The notes under the pieces were generated by a model that was given only the letters and a program-made list of their open reading frames with translations, did not search any database and was not told the DNA's origin. Both the position numbers and the translations under genes were made by a program. Below are positions 40,694-51,110 of a stretch of 64,000 bases of DNA, in pieces. The number at the start of each line of letters is the position of its first letter. The stretch's first letter is position 1. The DNA is taken from the NCBI GenBank assembly GCA_018136815.1, contig CM030931.1, positions 8,296,557 through 8,360,556 on the forward strand, read 5' to 3'. This DNA comes from Isochrysis galbana. Taxonomy: Eukaryota > Haptophyta > Isochrysidales > Isochrysidaceae.

Positions 40694-43600
40694 ATGGCTC
40701 TCGTGACCACGAGCGAGCGCCTGGTGCGCGGCCGGATCGACCGCATCGAGATCGACAACTTCAAGTCGTACGCTGGCAAGCAGACCATCGGGCCCTTCCT
40801 CGACTTCACTGCTATCATCGGACCCAATGGCGCCGGTAAGGCCAAACGGCAGGATCTAGCGGACTTGACGCTGCACAGCCCAACTCACGGTCTTTCGGCG
40901 GCCCCGGGGGTAAAGGGGTAGGCATGGGTTCGGGGGAAGCTGAGCGCCGCCCTTGGGGTACTCTGCTTGCGGAATCTGGCCACGCCTCGACTTTGGCGGA
41001 AGAGGAGATCAAGCTTGAGAGAGAGAAGGAACGAGACACAGAGATATCACTGCGCGTGGGGCCGGGCCTTAGCAGGGCGCCACGCAGGCAGGAAAGTCCG
41101 CGATTGCGCGCCATGGCTCGTGCCCGTGTTTTGCCATGGGCCATGAACTCCCTACTCGTGACTTAAGGCTGAATGGGACGGCGCGATCCCCCCCGCTGTT
41201 CTGACACAGTCCCTTTCTGCACACGTGGGCTGTGCGCTTGGAGCTTGAGTGGTGCTTTTTGAGGCAACTTGGCAAGCTATGCATTTGCTTCTGAGACGTT
41301 CGCGCCCGTACTTTTTTCGTGGGCCCTCAACTGCCTAGGACGAACCACAGCGGGCACATAAGCCTGCAACACCAACACAGCTCGTTCCCACTTCCATATC
41401 GCTGGGCCTTCCGCACAAACGGGCAAGGGTCTGCCCGGGGTACCTTCGAATGGGCTTTGTGGGTATAACCTGTCGCGCCACTCCTTGCCGGGCGTGCGTC
41501 AACCAGTTCTGAGAGGGACTCGCGCTCGGCTTTGACGTAAGCGGCACGCACCCATTTTCCTTGCAGGCAAGTCCAACCTGATGGATGCCATTTCCTTTGT
41601 CGTCGGCCTGCAGTCCAAGGACTTGCGCGGCAAGCAGCTGAAAGACCTGGTGTTCAAATCAAGTGCTGACGAGGACATCTGTATGCCTGCCTTCGCCAAC
41701 GCCTGTTTCCACGCGCAGCGGTCGCACAACAGGCACCCACCCTCCGATTCCATTCCCCTACCCCGCCCATCCAGCTGGTCGAGGCGCATCGGTGTCGCTA
41801 GTGTGCGAGCTTGAGAACGACGAGACAAGATTCACGCGGAGCATCTCGGCTGCGGGAGTCGGCGAGTACCGCCTCAACGGCAAGGCGGTCAAATGGGAGG
41901 CGTACGCCGAGAAGCTCAAGTCGTTCAACATCTTGACCAAGGCACACACCGGCTTCCTCGTCTTCCAGGGCTATGTGTCGGAGCTCGCCGCCAAGTCCCC
42001 CAAGGAGCTCTCGGCGCTCTTCGAGCAGATCTCGGGCTCGGAGGAGCTCAAGGAGGAGTATGAGAAGTTGGAGGCGGAGAAGAAGCAAGCCGAGGAAGAG
42101 CAGATCTATAACCACCAGAAGAAGAAGGGTCTGGCACAAGAAAAGGCCATCATGAAGAAGCAGAAGGAGGAGGCCGAGGCGTACCAGCGCCTCGAGGACC
42201 GCAAGCAACAGCTGCAGAAGCTGCAGTACTTACAGCGCCTGTACGTGACGGAGCGCGAGATCGTGAAGCTGCGTGAGGAGTTGAGAGCGGAGAATGAGGC
42301 GCTCGGCGGCGTGGCCGAAGCGCACGCGAATGCAGAGGCATCAATGCGCTCGGTGGAGAAGGACAAGGCGCGCCTCACGCGCAAGGCTGTTGAGCTCGAG
42401 AGGAGCTTGTCAGCGCTGCAGCAGCAAGTGGAGGGCCAGAACCCGGCGGCTATCAAACTGCGTGAGGAGATCAAGCACATTGAGCGCCGACGCGCGGCGC
42501 AGGCCAAGTCTCTCGAGAAGACAGAGGAGACATATAGTGCCAACTCCAAGCAAATCAAGGCGCTGGAGCGCCAGCTGGCGGAGATATCGGAAGCGCTTGC
42601 GAGCGCGATGAACGAGCAGAAAGAGGCGGAAGAGCGCGGCGAACTCGAGATGGGCAAGCGGCAGCGTGACGAGTACAATCGGCTCAAGGCGGAGGCGGGC
42701 GCCAAGACGGCCGCACTGCACGAAGCCATCCACGCAAAGACGCGCGAGATCAAGTCGGACGAGCCCATCATCATGCAGGGGCGAACGCGGCTCGACGAAT
42801 ACGCTACGCAACGCGCGGCGCTCGAGAGCAAGCTTTCGGCATTGTCGGATCGCAAGCACGCCGTCGACGCACGGATCGAGCAGCTTGAGGTAGAGCTGTC
42901 CCAGCTAGCATCGCAGCTTGAGCAGGCGGAGTCGGCGGGAACGCGCACGCGCGTGCGCCAAGGTGAGCTACGCGAGGAGCTCTCCAAGCTGGCGGCAGCC
43001 CTATCCTCGTCGAAGGCGGAGCAACGCGAGACAGAACGTGAGCGCAAGTCGGCCGAGGCCCTCGAGAACCTCAAGCGGCTGATTCCGGGCGTGCACGGTC
43101 GGATGATTGACATCTGCAAGCCAACGCAACGGCGGTACAATGCCGCAGTTACAATCGCTATGGGGAAGTCTATGGAGGCAATTGTCGTCGAGGAGGAGTC
43201 GGTCGCCATAGAATGCATAAAGTATCTCAAGGCGCAGAAGTGTGCGCCGGAGACTTTCGTGCCGCTCGACTCTATCCGCGCCAAGCCGGTGGCCGAACGG
43301 CTGCGCCGGCTTGGCGGATCAAAGCGGCCTGTCTTTGATGTCATCTCCGTTTCGGAGAAGTTCGTGCGCGCGGTGCAATACGCAGTCGCCGACACTGTGC
43401 TCTGCGACACGCTGAATGAGGCGCGGCAGCTGGCGTATCATTCGGGTGAGGAGCGCTTCAAGGTGGTGACGCTGGACGGCACACTGATCAACAAAGCCGG
43501 GCTCATGACCGGCGGCTCATCGCCCCAGGACCGCGCGCGGGCGAACCGGTGGGACGAGAAGTCACATGTCACCCTTAAGGCGCAAGCCGAGGCGACGCAG

Positions 43601-45452
43601 CGCGAGCTTGCTTCGCTCAGCACTGTACATGCTAGCGAGGAGGCCATTACCGCGTTGCGCCACAAGTTTGAACAGATCAGCGGCGAACTCGAGAGCGCGC
43701 GGTCCGACGCGCAGCTCACCGCCTCCAAGGAGGCTAAGGTCAAGCAGGACCTGAAGGACCTCGACGCCGCCACCAAAGACGCGCAAACCGAGGTGCGCGT
43801 GCTCGAGAAGAAGAGGGACGCACAGAAGCGCGAGGTGGACAAGCTGACCACGAAGTGCAACGCCGTTGAAGATGACGTGTTTGCCGACTTCTCTCGCTCG
43901 TTCGGCATCTCGTCGGTGCGAGAGTATGAACAGAAGCAGCTAGTCGAAGCGCAAGAGAAAGAGAAGCGCATCCTCGAGCTCCAGGCGCAGGAGTCCAAGC
44001 TGCGCTCATGCCTGCAATTCGAGCAGCGTAAGGACCTGCCCCGTGTCATTGAGAAGCTGCGAGTCGCCGTTGCCGAAGACGAGGCAAGCCTCCGAGCGAA
44101 GAAGGCGGAGCAAGCCAAGGCGGACGCCGCGGCCGATGCACTCAAACAGAAAGCGAACGAGTTGGAGAACGATGTCAAGGCTGCTAAGGATGCGCAAGAT
44201 GTCAAAGCGGCCGAGGTGAAGAAGCTCAAGAAAGAGCTGAAGCAGGTGTGCGGTATGCGTGAATGGTCGCTCACGGGCGTGCTGCTGCCTGCCGGCGATA
44301 ACTCAACCCACGCCTTCATCCGAATACCAACACTTCTCTCGTGCACAGGTCGTCGACGAGATGTCAAAGCACAAGGCACGTGCAGCGCAACTCGAGCATG
44401 ACATCCATCAGCAACGATCACAGCGGCAGCGCGTCTTTCAAAGGGCGCGGCTCGAGGAGGTCGCGCTCCCTGTGCTAGCCGCGGATGCCGAGCCTGAGAC
44501 CCGAGAGGGTGGGGGGTCAAAGCGCAAGCGTGGCAAGGAGCGTGCTACGGCAGGCCCGTCGTCAGAAGCAATTGCCGAGCTCATGGCAAGTGAGTCGTTC
44601 TCACCTACTGGGCTAGTGGGAACGGGTACGCTCGAGGGCGAAAGCGCACCGCCTGAACCTACTGGAGCTGAGGCCGAGGAGGACGCCGTGCGCATCGACT
44701 TCTCCTTCCTCCACGGCGAAGAAGCCACCTCGTTGCCTGACAACGAAGCCGCGACCACTGATGAGCTGCTGCGGGTGGTATCTGAGATCGAGGGGATGAC
44801 ACCCAACATGAAGGCGCTCGAGCAGTTCGAAGAGGTTCAAGCGCGTATGCATGCGATGGAAGGAGAGTGGGAGGGATCGCGCACCACGGCACGCACTGTC
44901 TCTCAGCGTTTCTCGGCGGTGCAAGCGCAGAGGCACGAGCGCTACATGGCAGCATTCACGCACGTGTCTAGAGTGATCGACAGTATATACAAGGATCTCA
45001 CACAGGTTGAGGGCGTGCCGCTCGGTGGCACCGCTTTCTTGTCTCTTGAGGACCCACACGAGCCGTACTTGCACGGAATCAAGTACACAGCAATGCCGCC
45101 CGCCAAGCGCTTCCGCGACATGGAGCAGCTGTCGGGCGGAGAGCGCACCGTTGCCGCCCTCGCACTGCTCTTCGCCATCCACGACTACAGGCCCTCGCCA
45201 TTCTTCGTCATGGACGAGATTGATGCGGCGTTGGACAACGTCAACGTGACCCGCGTGGCACAGTACATTCGAGAGCGCGCCGACGAGGGCTCGCTCCAAT
45301 TTGTTGTTATCTCGCTCAAGGACAACTTCTACGAGAGGGCGAACGGACTCGTCGGTATCTACCGTGACCGAGCCATTCACGGCTCCAACACCATCACCCT
45401 CGATTTGGACAAAGTTGAAGCCTTAAACGCCGAGGACGCCGCCGCCGCGTGA
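40694..45452 (+). CDS. SMC1: SMC1 cohesin ATPase subunit, four exons
   Basis: Exons 40694-40835, 41567-41680, 41775-44245 and 44349-45452 join in frame across GT-AG introns of 731, 94 and 103 bp, giving 1276 residues, normal for SMC1. Motifs are Walker A GPNGAGKS (43-50, split by intron 1), hinge about 520-667 (GVHGRMIDICKPTQRRYN to DGTLINKAGLMTGG), signature LSGGERTVAALALLF (from 1170) and Walker B FFVMDEIDAALDN (about 1194-1206). Long coiled coils flank the hinge. The segment ENDETRFTRSISAAGVGEYR is SMC1-like and argues against SMC2-6. The protein pairs with SMC3 in cohesin to hold sister chromatids together. For intron 2 I chose the acceptor CATCCAG at 41774 because it restores SGRGASVSLVCELE. 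Confidence 0.95.
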
Positions 45453-46039
45453 GTAGATTCGACATGAACTCACACACATGCGTGCGTCCGACTTTGGCCG
45501 GCGTCGAGGTTTGCCTGCATCATAAACGCTATCTGTGGTGCCTCTTCACTTCAACCGTCCACGGTGAGACTTCTACGCGCTGTGCGGGGTACTGGCTCGC
45601 TCCGAGTCGATTTTGCGCTTGTGGTCCTTGGTGATGTTATCATTGGAAACGTGGAAAGGACGGTGCTCGACGAGTTGGTTGCTGGATTGCGAGCAGCCGG
45701 GTGGAGCCGGTGCTGGCGGCTACGAGAGAATATGGGCGAATGCCACACAACCACTGCGAATGGCGAGTAGCATGTGGTGTTGGCTTGTTCTTGCGTCGAA
45801 TCGTGTGATGTGTACGTCGTGGCAACTTGGCACGCAAATCCCCGCTAGGCACTAGCTGTCCGCCCCCATCTCCCGCCCCATGCGGGCTTTTTGTCCTTTT
45901 ATTCTTGTCTTGTTGGTAGCTATCATGGTGTGGGTGGAGCTGTGGATCACAAGAAGGAATTGTACGAACAAGGGGAGTGGGGAGGGATGAGGAGCCGCTG
46001 GGGGACATCGGGTACGGAGCGCACGTATGAACAGGGCGG
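45453..46039. other. SMC1 3' flank, no supported gene
   Basis: Overlapping short ORFs (for example 45564-45770) are present on both strands but none shows conserved motifs. From 45960 the sequence is element-like. Confidence 0.4.
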
Positions 46040-46214
46040 GGCTGCTGCCGGCGGAGCGACCGAGGGCCGAAAGCTCAGCACATGACAGGGAGCGGCACAC
46101 AGAAGCATCATGGGGCTGGGGGTCACAGGCGTCGGACATCGGGACGGAAGGCGTGGCGGGAACAGGTAAGAAGATACGGCAGAGGGGCGCAGGAACACTC
46201 AAGGGAGTAAACAG
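46040..46214 (+). repeat. Dispersed repeat family E, copy 2
   Basis: Second copy of the repeat at 19846-20006, ending AAGGGAGTAAACAG. It lies ~70 bp before element terminus T at 46284. Confidence 0.75.
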
Positions 46215-46283
46215 GGCGGAGTGGGTAAATTGAATTAAATCATTAATATTTTATCCTAGCCAACCTCACTTCTCCTAGCATTC

Positions 46284-47012
46284 AACTAAGTTTATACTTA
46301 GTTCGCCCATGGGCCCATGGGGGGGCACGAGCCCTCCCCCCTCTCGACTCCTCCCCTGCCATGGGGGAGGAACCACCCACCCTCCTGGCATGCCTGATGG
46401 CTTGCTAGGAGGAGACTGCCCTACTGACCCACTCCCTTCCCCACAGGCTCGCCCCATTCGCCCATCCTGGCCAGTCGTGGCCCTCCCCCCCTGGTCGACA
46501 GGCAGACAGGTGCAGCGTGGGGGGCCCAGAGGCTCAGGAGCGCCAGCGAGGGAGAGGCAGGGGAGGCCAGGGCCCAGCCCCAGCCTCCTCTGCCCCCTGA
46601 GCTGGCCTCCAGGAGCCTCCAGGGGCCGCCAGAGGGCAGCTGGAGGCCTGCCGCAGGCGCGCCATCGCGCGTGCCGCAGGAGAGGGGAGAGGGGAGACAG
46701 AGAGCGCGCGGAGAAGGGGGTGGGTGGAGCGAGAGCTCCGCCCACCGAAAAATCGGTAAGTCCCGCTCCTGTTTACAGGATAAGTCGGGACAGAGTCGGC
46801 CGCCCACTCGGAGACACAGGAGGAAGGGGGGGAAAGATCACCGGGGGAAGGCGCGGGCCACCGGACCATATCTAAGCCCTTCACCCCTACCCCCCTAGTA
46901 GTGTACGTACGGGGGGAGCCGCCTCAGCCTGATGGCGGGGCGAGAAGGGCCGAGGGAGTGGGGGTGTAGAAAGTATGCTACGTACTACGTGTAGTAGGAA
47001 GTGGTTCCATTC
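46284..47012 (+). repeat. Element with terminus T and inverted family H block
   Basis: Begins with CAACTAAGTTTATACTTAG, followed by GC-rich sequence resembling 34.8-35.0 kb and (inverted) 7.9-8.4 kb. It ends with a block (46836-47012) that is inverted at 57168-57322. Shared wording in that block includes GCGCGGGCCACCGGACCATA and GGGGGAGCCGCC. It is probably a composite or non-autonomous retroelement. No enzyme is encoded. Confidence 0.6.
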
Positions 47013-47047
47013 GCCGCGAGTGCGGTAAGAATATTAAAAGGTTTTTT

Positions 47048-47164
47048 TCACTTCTCCTAGCATTGGACTAGGAAAAAGCATTCGATAGAGTCAGCTGGGA
47101 GTTCTATCACCTCGCCCTAACTAAGCCTCTTAAACTTCGGCCCAGACTTCCAACATCCAACATC
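47048..47164 (+). pseudogene. LINE-type reverse transcriptase fragment with nonsense codon
   Basis: One frame reads SLLLALD-stop-EKAFDRVSWEFYHLALTK, then continues to a stop at 47162-47164. This matches the reverse transcriptase block of non-LTR retrotransposons, where LDxEKAFDRVSW is highly conserved. The TAG at 47069-47071 replaces the residue between Asp and Glu. Only ~30 codons of similarity remain, so this is a relic. Confidence 0.75.
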
Positions 47165-47354
47165 TAGCGAAAGCCCTCACCAGCGATGCAGCGAAACCGG
47201 AACCTCCGTCCGACCACCAAGCCCCTACCTAGGTAGAGCACGAGGGGACGAGCCGCAAGGCGAGTGAGAGGGAGTGATAAGGGATGCGGGCGCGGCTGTC
47301 AGGAAAATGTCACAGGGTCGCGCGCGCGGTGAGAATGTTAAGAAGTTTTTTTTC

Positions 47355-47456
47355 CCTAGCCAACCTCACACACAACCCCACTAGCTAATTGGACACAACT
47401 TTTCAGTCCCGGAATCCCGCCATGCCTGACGAGCCAGGGGTCCGAGTGGTACCGAG
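47355..47456 (+). repeat. Dispersed repeat family G, copy 2
   Basis: Matches 23906-23998 with an 8-bp insertion (ACACACAA) and scattered changes. Here it is not followed by a cytochrome b561 exon. Confidence 0.7.
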
Positions 47457-47712
47457 GGGAGGGGGCATTGCCCCCTCCCCTCGATATTTGTCCTCCCCCC
47501 AGTGCACGCACCGACCCTTCGCACCCCAGCACGCCCTCTCCTCGAGGCCAAGCTGGGGGGTGGGGGGAAACCCCCTTTCGGGTAAAAGCAACGCAGGGCG
47601 GGGGGGGGGGGTTCTCGTGGAAATCTGGAATCTGGGGCCAGAGTGCCAGAGCGCTAATCACTCTCGCCGGAGCCAAGCCGCGGCCCTTCCCTCCTGGCTA
47701 CCACAGGGGATC

Positions 47713-47980
47713 GAACCGCAGAGAAACAAGTTGGTATGCGCACGCACGGCGTCCCCGCGGGGGAACCGATGCACATCGCACCGTACGCATGCACGGCGTG
47801 CACATGGGTGGTGATTGCAACTCATCACACATGTCCCGTGAGAGATCTCTCTTATATTGCATGTTTACGTAATTGTAGGGAAACCGCAGAGAAACAAGTT
47901 GGCATGCGCACGCACGGCGTCCCGGCGGGGGACCCGATGCACATCGCGCCATACGCACGCACGGTGTGCACCTGGTTGCC
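47713..47980 (+). repeat. Direct duplication, period 168 bp
   Basis: The ~95-bp segment starting AACCGCAGAGAAACAAGTTG at about 47714 recurs at about 47882. Both contain ATGCGCACGCACGGCGTCCC and ACCGATGCACATCGC-like wording. No coding role is evident. Confidence 0.8.
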
Positions 47981-48295
47981 TGTGTATGTACTTGTGTGAG
48001 CCTTTGGGCACGTGTTACACAGTTCGTCAGGAAAAAGACACTGGAAGGATGAAGGTTGGGATGTTACACGGCTGTGATTATTGCACCCTGCGAGCCATGG
48101 GCAAGGGACTGAATGCCAAAATTAGCCCAACCCAACTTGCGGTCTGAAAGCGCGCGCCGTAGATGTTAAACATCGATAATAGGGTCATATGTGAATATTG
48201 TTGTATAAATAACTATGGACATTTGATGGCTCCATTCGATTGATGTCCCATAATTGACGGAACGACACCTCACCCTATCTATGCCTCTGTTTTCC

Positions 48296-48700
48296 ATGTT
48301 GATGTTGACTCACTTCTCGTTTTCACCCCACTCTTGTGGGTCACAAGTACCTACAACTCAGTGCCCTGCCTTGGGCCTTCTTTCAACATTTGACTCCCTC
48401 TCCCACTTTCCCTTCCCTCTACATCCAACCCAAACAGCACGAAACCCCTCGCCCTCTGCCCTCTGTTCAAAGCACCAAAAATTTCAACTCAAGACCCATG
48501 TTGCATGTTGATACATTTCTCGTTTTCACCCCACTCTTGTGGGCCACAAGTACCTACAACTCAGTGCCCTGCCTTGGGCCCTCTTTCAACACTTCACCCC
48601 CTCTCCCTCTCCCTCTTCCAACTACAACCAATCCAAGAAGCACAAACCCCCTCGCCCTCCGTTTCAAGCACCAAAATTTTCGACTTAAGACAAGAGGGAG
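48296..48700 (+). repeat. Tandem duplication, period 203 bp
   Basis: Two head-to-tail ~200-bp units share TCTCGTTTTCACCCCACTCT and CACAAGTACCTACAACTCAG, with the same order throughout and about 10-15 per cent visible differences. The unit has no conserved reading frame. Confidence 0.85.
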
Positions 48701-49277
48701 GACATGTCTTGAGGCGACGTCGCTGCCCATGCCTAGCGCAAGGGTATAGCGCCCCCACTCAGACATCTCCTTCCCCACAGCTCCTCTCTGAGGAGTTGCT
48801 CCTCACCCTCCCATCAGCCCCCCTTGTCTGCGAGACCAAAACAAGATCCTGGCGTGGGGGGCTGTGTGAGTGTGGAGGGAGGGGCGCTCCGGCTTAGCGC
48901 AGTTAGAAATCTAGTGAAGAGCTGGGTGGCATAGGGGGGGATTGTGCTTGCGCTTGCCGCGGCAGGGAGTCCTGCCTTGAGTGAGCGCTAGTCCCGTTCC
49001 TTTGCCTTTGCCTTTGCCGCGACCCATAAAAAAGTGTTAAAATTTAAAATTTATTATTATGTACAAGGCAAGTGGCAGTAGTGGTACAAACGTACTAACA
49101 CCTAATACTCAGCTAAAAATTAATCACCTAAGTGAGCCTGATGGGAGAAAAAGGGGCTCTCTCCTCAACAATACATGACGTCATGCGCGCAAGCTCTGCA
49201 TTGCACGCATTTAATACCTGCTGCGATAGCCCCAATCGATGGCGGATAGGCCAAGTTCGATGGTGCGTAGGCCGCTA
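48701..49277. other. Spacer
   Basis: Contains an AT-rich patch (about 49025-49065) but no supported gene. It may include the 3' UTR or a missed terminal exon of the minus-strand gene upstream. Confidence 0.4.
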
Positions 49278-51110
49278 CTACAAGTCTGCCTGCCGCCCTC
49301 GAGCCGCGCTCAAAAGCTCGAGCATGGTGCTCGCAACGCGTGTACCACACATGATGGCACTCGTCATCTCCTCCTCGCCAACATCGACCCAGCACGCCCT
49401 CGGCTGCTTTTCAGAGCACAAGGCGTCAGAGCACTGCCAGAGTGCTGGACCAAGGTATATATCCTCAGGTGCTGTTGCCCTTCGCCTCGTGACGCCATCT
49501 CCATCCCCAGGCTCGTGGAAAGACGCCAGAAGAGGCGCGGGGAGCTCCCACTTGTCGGGCGACGGCCATACGATAACGCCGGCGTCATTTTGTAATATGC
49601 GCATCGCTTCCTCAAATTTATGAACGTCCCCGCCATCCGCCTCAATATCGCCCCTACGGAAGCGGAGCAGGATCACATCAAATGTTCGGCAGGCGCGCAG
49701 AAACTTGTGGTGCTCCTCGTGGCGGTAATGGAAGGCATGGCAGCTCATCCCGGCGCGGATCATCCCATTGGCCAGCGGAACCATGTCGTAGCGGTGACCA
49801 TTGCTCGACTTGTCGTCGCCTCCAAAGGAGGTGCCGCGCACGAACACCTGGACGAGACCAACCTTGAACTTTGGGTGTGCAGGCTGTTCAAAGAGGCCAA
49901 GATCATTCTTGGCGACCTTGGTGAGTGCTGACAGATCAGCCTCAAAGGGCGCAGCCCGCCGACCGTCAGCGGCTCCGCCGATATCATCATCGACGTGGTG
50001 GGCGCGAATAACCAGAGCCTTCTCAATTGGCTCGGGTTTCGCCCGCTGCACGCGCTGTCTCGCCAAGCCCCCGCGGGTTATTGCCTGCCACTTGACTGCC
50101 GCCTCCTGCTCTTGCCGAAGTTGCTTCCGGGCAATCGTGGCCCGTATCCGAGCCTGAAATAGCGTCGCTGCAGATTGCTCTGCCTGGGTAGCCAGCTTGT
50201 AGGCTGGCTTGTGGGTTGGCATAGGTGGCGGCGTGGGCGGCGGTGGAGCGCCCTTGCCAACAGGCGGTGGCATGGGCCGAATTCCTGCGTCTTCTCGCGC
50301 AGGTTGCGCAGGACCAAAGAGTGGCGTGAGGGGCACCGGCGGCTCCGGGGGTCGCGCTTCAAGCGAAACAGTGAACCTCCTCGGTGAGCGAGACGAGCTT
50401 CCGCGGATACTACCGCTGCTTCGCCGCTTGCTCAGGCGCGTGGAATGCATGCCTATGAGCCTGCGCAGAGCGGACTCCGCCTGCGCCATGATATCCGGTC
50501 CGGAGACCTTCCATACGACACCGCGTGACTGGAGATGGCGCACCATGGGCATCGTAGTCATGTAATACTGCTGGATCTTCTTCTCGGCCAGGCTGCGCTC
50601 GACGCCTCGCTTTGTCAAATTCTCGAGCACCTCTGCGTCACTCAGGTCAAAGTGCACAGCGCCCGCGCACGGCTCGAGTTGGTTCTCGAGCAGCGTGAGG
50701 TGCTGCATCGTCTTTGGGAAGCCATCGAGCAGGTGCGGGGTGGGCATGGTGGAGATGATAGGAAAGATGAACTTGAGGATGAGCCGCGCCGGCACCGCGC
50801 CGCCGCCGGACGTCAGGTGCTTCTCGATCTGTGCGCCCTCCGCTGAACCTCCGAGGATGGCGTCCCTCATCAACTTATTGTACTGAATGTACGTGCCCCC
50901 GAGCGCGCTGGCAATGGCATAGCCGTCCGTGGGGCTGAAGGCACCCTCGGCACCGAGCAGGAGGACGAGAAATTTCGCCGGGTTGGCCTCTTCCTCCTCC
51001 TCGTTCTCGAGTAGATCCTCTTGAGAACTCTCATCGAGATGGACCAGCACGACAGGAGGCTCTTCGCTGGTGCCTTTGAGAGTGGGAGGCGCAGAGGCGC
51101 CGCATCCCAT
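49278..51110 (-). CDS. N-myristoylated-type protein: degenerate adenylate kinase, IQ motifs, ATP-grasp-like C-terminus
   Basis: I start at the ATG at 51110 (MGCGASAPPT), a classic N-myristoylation/palmitoylation context, because upstream in-frame codons read a CT-rich repeat; this gives 610 residues. Residues ~46-222 resemble adenylate kinase: LVLLLGAEGAFSPTDGYAIA in the P-loop position, LLDGFPKTMQHL (128-139, the DGFPR motif) and a helix ending TTMPMV. The P-loop Lys is missing, so catalysis is doubtful. Two IQ-like motifs (FQARIRATIARKQL, WQAITRGGLARQRV) suggest calmodulin binding. The last ~190 residues (NGHRYDMVPLANGMIRAG, FDVILLRFRRGDIEADGGD) resemble the N-terminal part of Cj0069-type ATP-grasp proteins, tentatively. 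The abrupt end (SAARGRQADL) may mean a missing 3' exon. Confidence 0.72.
   Translation of the reverse strand: MGCGASAPPTLKGTSEEPPVVLVHLDESSQEDLLENEEEEEANPAKFLVLLLGAEGAFSPTDGYAIASALGGTYIQYNKLMRDAILGGSAEGAQIEKHLTSGGGAVPARLILKFIFPIISTMPTPHLLDGFPKTMQHLTLLENQLEPCAGAVHFDLSDAEVLENLTKRGVERSLAEKKIQQYYMTTMPMVRHLQSRGVVWKVSGPDIMAQAESALRRLIGMHSTRLSKRRSSGSIRGSSSRSPRRFTVSLEARPPEPPVPLTPLFGPAQPAREDAGIRPMPPPVGKGAPPPPTPPPMPTHKPAYKLATQAEQSAATLFQARIRATIARKQLRQEQEAAVKWQAITRGGLARQRVQRAKPEPIEKALVIRAHHVDDDIGGAADGRRAAPFEADLSALTKVAKNDLGLFEQPAHPKFKVGLVQVFVRGTSFGGDDKSSNGHRYDMVPLANGMIRAGMSCHAFHYRHEEHHKFLRACRTFDVILLRFRRGDIEADGGDVHKFEEAMRILQNDAGVIVWPSPDKWELPAPLLASFHEPGDGDGVTRRRATAPEDIYLGPALWQCSDALCSEKQPRACWVDVGEEEMTSAIMCGTRVASTMLELLSAARGRQADL

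Noticed and set aside
42106-43410. 434-codon minus ORF (and 43438-44520) antisense to SMC1
   Set aside because: Ser/Arg-rich antisense shadow of a coiled-coil coding region.
45564-45770. Short ORF VDFALVVLGDVIIGNVERTV downstream of SMC1
   Set aside because: Only ~67 codons, overlapped by other frames, with no motif or splice context that supports it.
47690-47720. Minus-strand GGTTCGATCCC suggesting a tRNA B box
   Set aside because: No matching A box or cloverleaf at the right distance. It is part of a direct duplication.
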